Source: Parietaria judaica
Taxonomy: Eukaryota > Streptophyta > Magnoliopsida > Rosales > Urticaceae
NCBI GenBank assembly: GCA_954871525.1
Contig: OX940862.1
Location: 37,564,232 to 37,628,231 of the forward strand
Direction of reading: 5' to 3'
DNA length: 64,000 nucleotides
Shown: positions 58,836 to 64,000 of the stretch, one piece after another
Numbering within the stretch: the stretch's first letter is position 1
Layout: each line of letters opens with the position of its first letter
Notes under the pieces: generated by a model
The model's database searches: none
The model's input: the letters and a program-made list of their open reading frames with translations, nothing else
Told to the model about the DNA's origin: nothing
Program-made: the position numbers and the translations under genes

Positions 58836-59708
58836 CGTAACCATATCCAGCTTTTATTTGTACTATTTCTGGATAATATTTATTGTGCTGCCATAATAGA
58901 ATGTAGTTACGAGTTATGATGTGTAGCTTTTTAATATTCATGTTTATTGTATCCATAAATAATAAATCATCTATTCTATTGATAGACCGCACTTTCTTAT
59001 AAATATACCACGAAAAAAATAGTATTACTTTTTTTTTATTGATCAACTACTTAGTACCGTAAATATTTTTACATAGTCATATTTTCTTCGCTCGTCTGTT
59101 CATGCATATATATATATAATAATAAATATTTACGGTGTATTGCAGTTGGATATCAATGATAACTTGGAGAAAGTAGTCAACGCAACGCCATTACGTAGTG
59201 ACATAAGAAGAAAAAAGAGAATATGTCCAAAATTCATGGTTTAGTTTGGTAGTGTGAAATTTAATGAAGTATCGAATCCATTTTACACTTGTCTTACAGA
59301 TCACTACTCACAAATTTCATTAAGAACACTGTAATTATATTGATGACCGTGACAAGCTCTCGTAAGATGTTAAAATACTGTTACTGTTTGTACGCGCGTA
59401 TTCATAAAATGGATGAATACGCGATCTTTGAAATTATTATATGGTTTATGCGATTTTTGAAACTGTTATATGATTTATATGTGGCATGCGCAGAATTTAA
59501 GTCAAACGACAATAGGAAAGGTCGACATTTACCGCACATCCATGTTTTGTAAGTAATTTAACAACTTTTAGAACACTGCTAAGCAGCGTAATATTTAATT
59601 TATGATTATTGTGTAGTTTAAATTTATGTTTTATTTTTTACGATAATTATATTTAATGTCCTACGTCTAATGGCATAAAGGATATCTTAACATCAAATCT
59701 TCACTGAA

Positions 59709-59739
<31 letters not shown>

Positions 59740-60863
59740 CTTTATTAAATTTCACTTTAGTAGACATGTGCTTATTTTTCATTCGTCCACTCGTTTAAAA
59801 ATAACACGTCATCAAATACCACAATTCACAAGCCCCAATTTCCTTACCACATAAAAGAGTGTTAAAATTTAAAACAATTAATACTACACTTAATGAGTCG
59901 TCGCCATCGTTCTTGACGATGAGTGCGTCATTGACAACATCGAGAACGCTGAGTGCGTGATCACCACTATTGAAAACGTCAAAGTTCATCGTCGTTGTAA
60001 AAAGAAAAGCATAGTTCGTTGTCAACATTTATTGTCGCCGTTATAGAGAACCCCAAGTTCGTATTATCCATAATTATTGTATATATGTATATATGATTTA
60101 CAATAAAACCTGTATAAATTAATATTAATTGTTGGGACTTTAGAATTTTACTATCTTTTTGAGGTAAAATTTAGTACTGTTAGATGAGGTCGGGACCATA
60201 CAAAAGTATTATTTTGTTGAAATTATTATTGTAACAATGTTCTCCATGATAATATTAAACTCGGTTAATTAAGAGGTAATAATAATATTAAAGAGGATAA
60301 GTATCATATTTGATTCAATGATAAAACATATGTCAGACTGCTCAATTTTTTTATGACGATCAAACAAGTATAGGTAGAAAATAATATATAAAAAAAAACA
60401 TTGAAATATGTAACCAAATTTATTTTCTTATTTTTCGTGATTTTTTTATTATAAATTAATAGTTTTCCAAAAAAAAAAGTATTTTGATAAATAAGTTCAT
60501 TGTAATTAATTTGTTAATTAAGTATATTTGAAAATAATAAATATTAAGTATATAAAACTCATAAATTATCAATAATCTGATCGGTACAATTGACGATTTT
60601 TTTTTTAATTAGTTATGAAAAGACTGGATTTATTCTTTGATTGATTTAGCGTGTTCTAACACCATTTCCAATAGAAGTGCATAACACCATTTTGGTGTCA
60701 TGTTTGTAGAAAAAATGCTTCAACAAGACTTCATGAGTTACACAATTTTGATATGATTCTATAATGTCATGGCAAATTTGGCCAGACACTATTCAGAACA
60801 CTGTACACGATTCGCGTATTTTTTTAATTGAATAATGTTGATGCCGTTTTTTGGATCAAACAC
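58836..60863. other. Gene-free AT-rich region
   Basis: About 2 kb, with an (AT)n run at 59708-59733. No credible gene, RNA or bounded transposon. Confidence 0.5.
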
Positions 60864-61748
60864 TGTTGAGGCCCAAGTTGTGGATTTTGGGCCTGGCCCA
60901 ATGTCGCTGGTGACGTGGCGGGCTTCTGCTGACTTTTGCGTGGGCCTTGATTGGCCTTTGTTACGGGGATGATGGCTTTTATTGTCAATGATTGTTCCCT
61001 CTGACCCCCGTTGACTTCGGGGCGACCGCCGTTCTGACTTCAGGGTGAGGTTTTAATTGACCGATTCGGGGACTCTGAGTTGGTATCTCTGGACTTTCTT
61101 GGATCGAAGGTCTCGTGGCCGTTCAGGGTCCGGGCGATCGGGGTGGCTCGCTACCTGTTACCGCAGAGCCTGGAGATGACCAGGCCGGGTTTTGTACAGG
61201 TTCGGAGTCCACGCGGATCGGGGGTACCAGTGAACGGGGGAGTGCATTTGTCCAATATATAGATCCAGAGACCCCTCTCAGGGTGATCCCTCGGTCGTCC
61301 GGATCTTAGAGGGAATTTCTCAGACTTGACCCTACGACCTAAATAGTGGGCCCAGTCACTTGTCCCCAGACTATCCCAACAGCCGTATAGCAGACTGGAG
61401 ATAGGCTGGACACAATGTGGAACGGAGCCTATTAGGCGGGTCGTGGTCTTATGAAAATTCCTCCAGGGCTTCCGCTTTTATGAACTATCTCACTTTCTGA
61501 GCCTGAAAAAATGTAACACCCGAGGTCAAGGGAAACAGGGGGGGTACCCCCTGATTCACCTCCGACGCTCAGCATTAGTATAATATTTGAGGGGAGGCGA
61601 GTATATCGGGGGTAGAGAGAGAGAGAGCTCGAGTCGAGTGAGTTTTAATGAGTTACCGTTTTAACTGAACTAAGCTTTTATTTATAATAGGGTCCAGGGG
61701 CCCAAGTGCAGATAAATATTTTCCAGGAGGTCCCTGGGAAATTTTGAA

Positions 61749-64000
61749 TATTGCAGGTTGGTCCCCGGGAAAAGAGGAGTCGATCGCCGCCGTCGGATCG
61801 CCGATCGGACGGCTCACGCGCCCGCACGCGCGCGCCAAGTGGCTGGCGCGCGGATCGGGGCCCCATCGCAGCCCTCCACGTGTCCGCGTGGGGATGGGGG
61901 CGCGAGTGGGCGGCCTGTGCCTCGGATGGGACAGGCGTGGGCGATCGCGCCAAGTGGCGCGAACCGGAGCATCGGGGGCCCGTGCTGCTGCGCGGGCGCG
62001 GGAGATCGCGCCACGTGGCGCGATCTGGCGTTTCTTCAGCCCCACTTGGGGCTGGTCTGACCTGGTGGGTCCCGCTGCCTGTGCCGTGGGGCCCGCCGAG
62101 GAGGTGCTCGGGTGTTTTTGCTCCCGGATGCGAGGCCGGTGGAGAGCGGGCGGAGCCGTGTCTCCCGCGGGTATCAGGCGAGATCGGGCTCGCCCTCGCC
62201 GGCGCGGGAAGGCCTGCCGCTGCCGGAGGTGGTCCACACGGGATCCGGGAAGACCTGGCGGTCTCGTCCGTGGGTCCGTCGGGCGTCGTGGTGGCCGGTG
62301 GTGGCCCGGCTGGTCCGGGCTCCTTGCAAGGTCGGCGCGAGGTCGAGCTCGCCTCTGTCGGGGCAGATCTCACCGTCGCGGCCGGAGCGGGGTCCCTCGA
62401 GGACCGGGAGGCCCCGGCGACCCCGTCTGTGGGCTCGCCGCCCTGGCGCGTAGCCGGGGGAGGTCGGGCGGTGTCGGTCCCTTCGCGGGTTTCCGACGAG
62501 GTCTGCGAGGGCGCGGCGGGGCCTCCCCTCGCCGGAGTCGGCTCTGCCGTGATTCGGGAGGCCCGGGTGATCCCGTCGGGGGCGGCGAGGGGTCGCCTTG
62601 AGGTCGAAGGTGACGAGCGGGCCCCGGGGGCTCCGAGCGGGTCCGATGAGGATGGGGTCCCCAGTGGTGGGGCCCGGTGGCCCTTTTCCGCCGGTGCCCG
62701 CCTCCCCGAGGTCCGGGGAGGAGGCGTGACCTGGTCCGTGGTGGGGCCGCCATCGGGGAGGGTGGCCGGTGGTCGTGGTGCCGAGGTTCCCTCTTCAGGA
62801 GCCGTCGGTCTTGCCGGGTACCTCGTGGGCCCAAGCTTTTTCAGCTTGGGCTCCGGGCAGGTTTCTGTTAGTGAGGGCGCGTTGATTCTGTTTCCTCCTT
62901 TTTCAGGTGGGGTCCGCGCCTTGATTCTTGGCCCGGGTGCAGGATTCGAATTTTCTGCTCCGGAAATATCCCGGGATTTTTCTGCTTCCGGGTGGGTCAG
63001 GTCCTCGGCTCCAGCCTCTTCGGCTGGTGCTGACGGGCCATCTTCTTTCCCTTTCGGCGGGGTTCCGAGAGGGCATTCTTCTTCGTTGTCCCTGGCGGTG
63101 GAGCCGGATACCCGTTTGGTTGTTGCAGGTACTCGCCCTGTGGCCATTGGCGCGAGCGGATCGCGTCATAGAGCCGTCATAGCAGGCGGGTCACGTCCGA
63201 TTTTTCATCGGAATGTTAGGAGGCGGGTTGATCCTGATCATGAGGCTTCTACCCGGTTTTGGTTTGATCCGCCTTTGGTTTGTTCGGATATTGACATCCC
63301 GAGCGTCGTCTCCCCCGATGATTTGGCGGAGTTTTTTCGGGATGAGGAGCTGGTCCCTGTCGAGGGTGTTTGTGCGCCGACGGAGGGTTCCTTGCCTAGC
63401 TGTCCTCCCGACGGGATGGTGGCGGTGCCTTTGGAGAGCATTCGCCTTGGATTTACTCTCTCGATCCCTCCATTGCTGGAGGAGATTTTGGTCCGCACCG
63501 GCTTGCATCCGATTCAGCTTAGCCCGGACGCTTGCCGGTTTATTGCCGGGTGTTACTCGATGTGGCGGGAGGAACGTGGTCGCGCCCTTTCGGCTGACCA
63601 GCTTTTTCAGTTCTTCATGCTCCGCCTCTACTGGGGTACGCAGGGTATCGAAAACTGGTGTGTCCTTGATTCTGATCAGGGCGTCGGTGTTGCTGGCCTT
63701 CATCAGTATTCGGACCCTGACTGGCATAGCCGCTGGGTGTGGGTCCCATGTGGTTATTTGGAATCCGTTCCCCGGCGTCTGGTTCCGCCTCCGCCCCGCT
63801 CTCGCCCGACTTTCGGGAGCTTTGACTTTGGCAGCCTTTTTATGGCAAGGTCGGTAACTCCCGAGTATTTCGCTCCGTTTCTGGAGCAGTCGGCGTGGGT
63901 TTCGTCGAGGTGGATTCCGGCTAATCGTTTGTTGGTACCGTGCTGGGCTTCTTTGGAGGGGCGCCAGTCTTTTCACGGTTTCTTTTTCACTTTGCTGGTT
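61749..64000 (+). CDS. Gag-like protein of a putative gypsy-type transposon (partial, no clear start)
   Basis: Reading by hand, the frame is open for about 750 codons, from just after a TGA (about 61745) to the window edge. The first two thirds are Gly/Ala/Pro/Arg-rich low complexity. From about 63230 it becomes globular: STRFWFDPPLVCSDIDIPSV, MVAVPLESIRLGF, IPPLLEEILVRTGLHPIQLS, GCYSMWREERGRALS. This matches the plant family described as putative gypsy-type transposon (Pfam Transposase_28-like). The first in-frame Met I find is at 63416, deep in the frame. Translation may therefore start on an upstream exon spliced at TATTGCAG/GTTGG (61757) or at a non-AUG codon. Its large antisense frame is a composition artefact. 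Confidence 0.6.
61829..62025. repeat. Three palindromes sharing GCGCCAMGTGGCGC
   Basis: Near-palindromes lie at 61829-61852 (GCGCGCCAAGTGGCTGGCGC) and 61943-61962 (GATCGCGCCAAGTGGCGCGA). A perfect 22-bp palindrome lies at 62004-62025 (GATCGCGCCAC followed by its reverse complement), with a CACGTG core. They lie within the 5' part of the gypsy-like gag frame. Confidence 0.85.

Larger units (their letters stand above)
60864..64000 (+). mobile_element. GC-rich gypsy-like LTR retrotransposon, 5' part (runs off the window)
   Basis: The base composition jumps from AT-rich to strongly GC-rich. An LTR-like start TGTTGAGGCCCAAGTTGTGG lies at 60864, with a TATA-like CAATATATAG (61252-61261) and a leader. 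A long gag-like frame follows from 61749 to the window edge. The right LTR end and primer-binding site could not be placed, so the LTR length is unknown and the left border is provisional. Confidence 0.6.

Noticed and set aside
61678..63147. 489-codon open frame on the minus strand, Pro/Ala/Thr/Arg-rich
   Set aside because: It is antisense to the gypsy-like gag frame in very GC-rich DNA where stop codons are rare in all frames. No domain is recognisable.
1..64000. CRISPR arrays, bacterial operons, rRNA genes
   Set aside because: There are no regularly spaced identical repeats, no ribosome-binding-site-led gene strings and no rRNA-like segments. All repeats fit plant transposons or microsatellites.

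Overview
This is nuclear DNA of a flowering plant, most likely a eudicot. The genes have many introns with GT..AG borders, the intergenic DNA is AT-rich, and it is crowded with plant transposons (Copia, gypsy-like, LINE, hAT, Mutator-like MITEs). I cannot name the species. Gene models were spliced by hand from the sequence. Every model keeps frame across its junctions and gives a protein of the length expected for its family, from memory.

Layout. 1-3454: 3' part of a Copia retrotransposon with an intact pol frame and its 3' LTR. 3526-3679: a perfect 59-bp inverted repeat. 4029-15857: a tandem array of three polygalacturonase (GH28) units. The first has exons 2-6 intact, but its exon 1 is not in the window because the Copia element lies where intron 1 should be. 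The second and third are joined in one open reading frame by a proline-rich 12-residue repeat, which predicts a 906-residue secreted protein with two catalytic domains. Between units 1 and 2 lie a hAT-type MITE, a 5'-truncated LINE and a frameshifted ALOG-domain pseudogene. 16119-18191 (-): MRL7/SVR4-type chloroplast protein. 22918-23340 (-): a small conserved plant protein of unknown function. 27441-30570: a broken hAT transposon. 32750-37705: NPGR2-type TPR protein. 38952-45747: mitochondrial succinyl-CoA ligase beta subunit, with a 2.3-kb hAT element inside intron 10. 46331-50039 (-): long-chain alcohol oxidase. 50277-58827: gene-poor DNA with several MITEs. 60864-64000: a GC-rich gypsy-like element running off the right edge.

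From memory, the Arabidopsis genes for FAO4A, MRL7 and NPGR2 are close neighbours on chromosome 4 (At4g28570, At4g28590, At4g28600). The window would then be a conserved gene block that has been expanded by transposons and by a local polygalacturonase array.

The two most interesting points are the tandem double-domain polygalacturonase with its extensin-like linker, and the set of transposons with exact target-site duplications, two of which sit in or beside working genes. Coordinates of elements with exact duplications are firm. Functional statements about genes rest on recognised family motifs.
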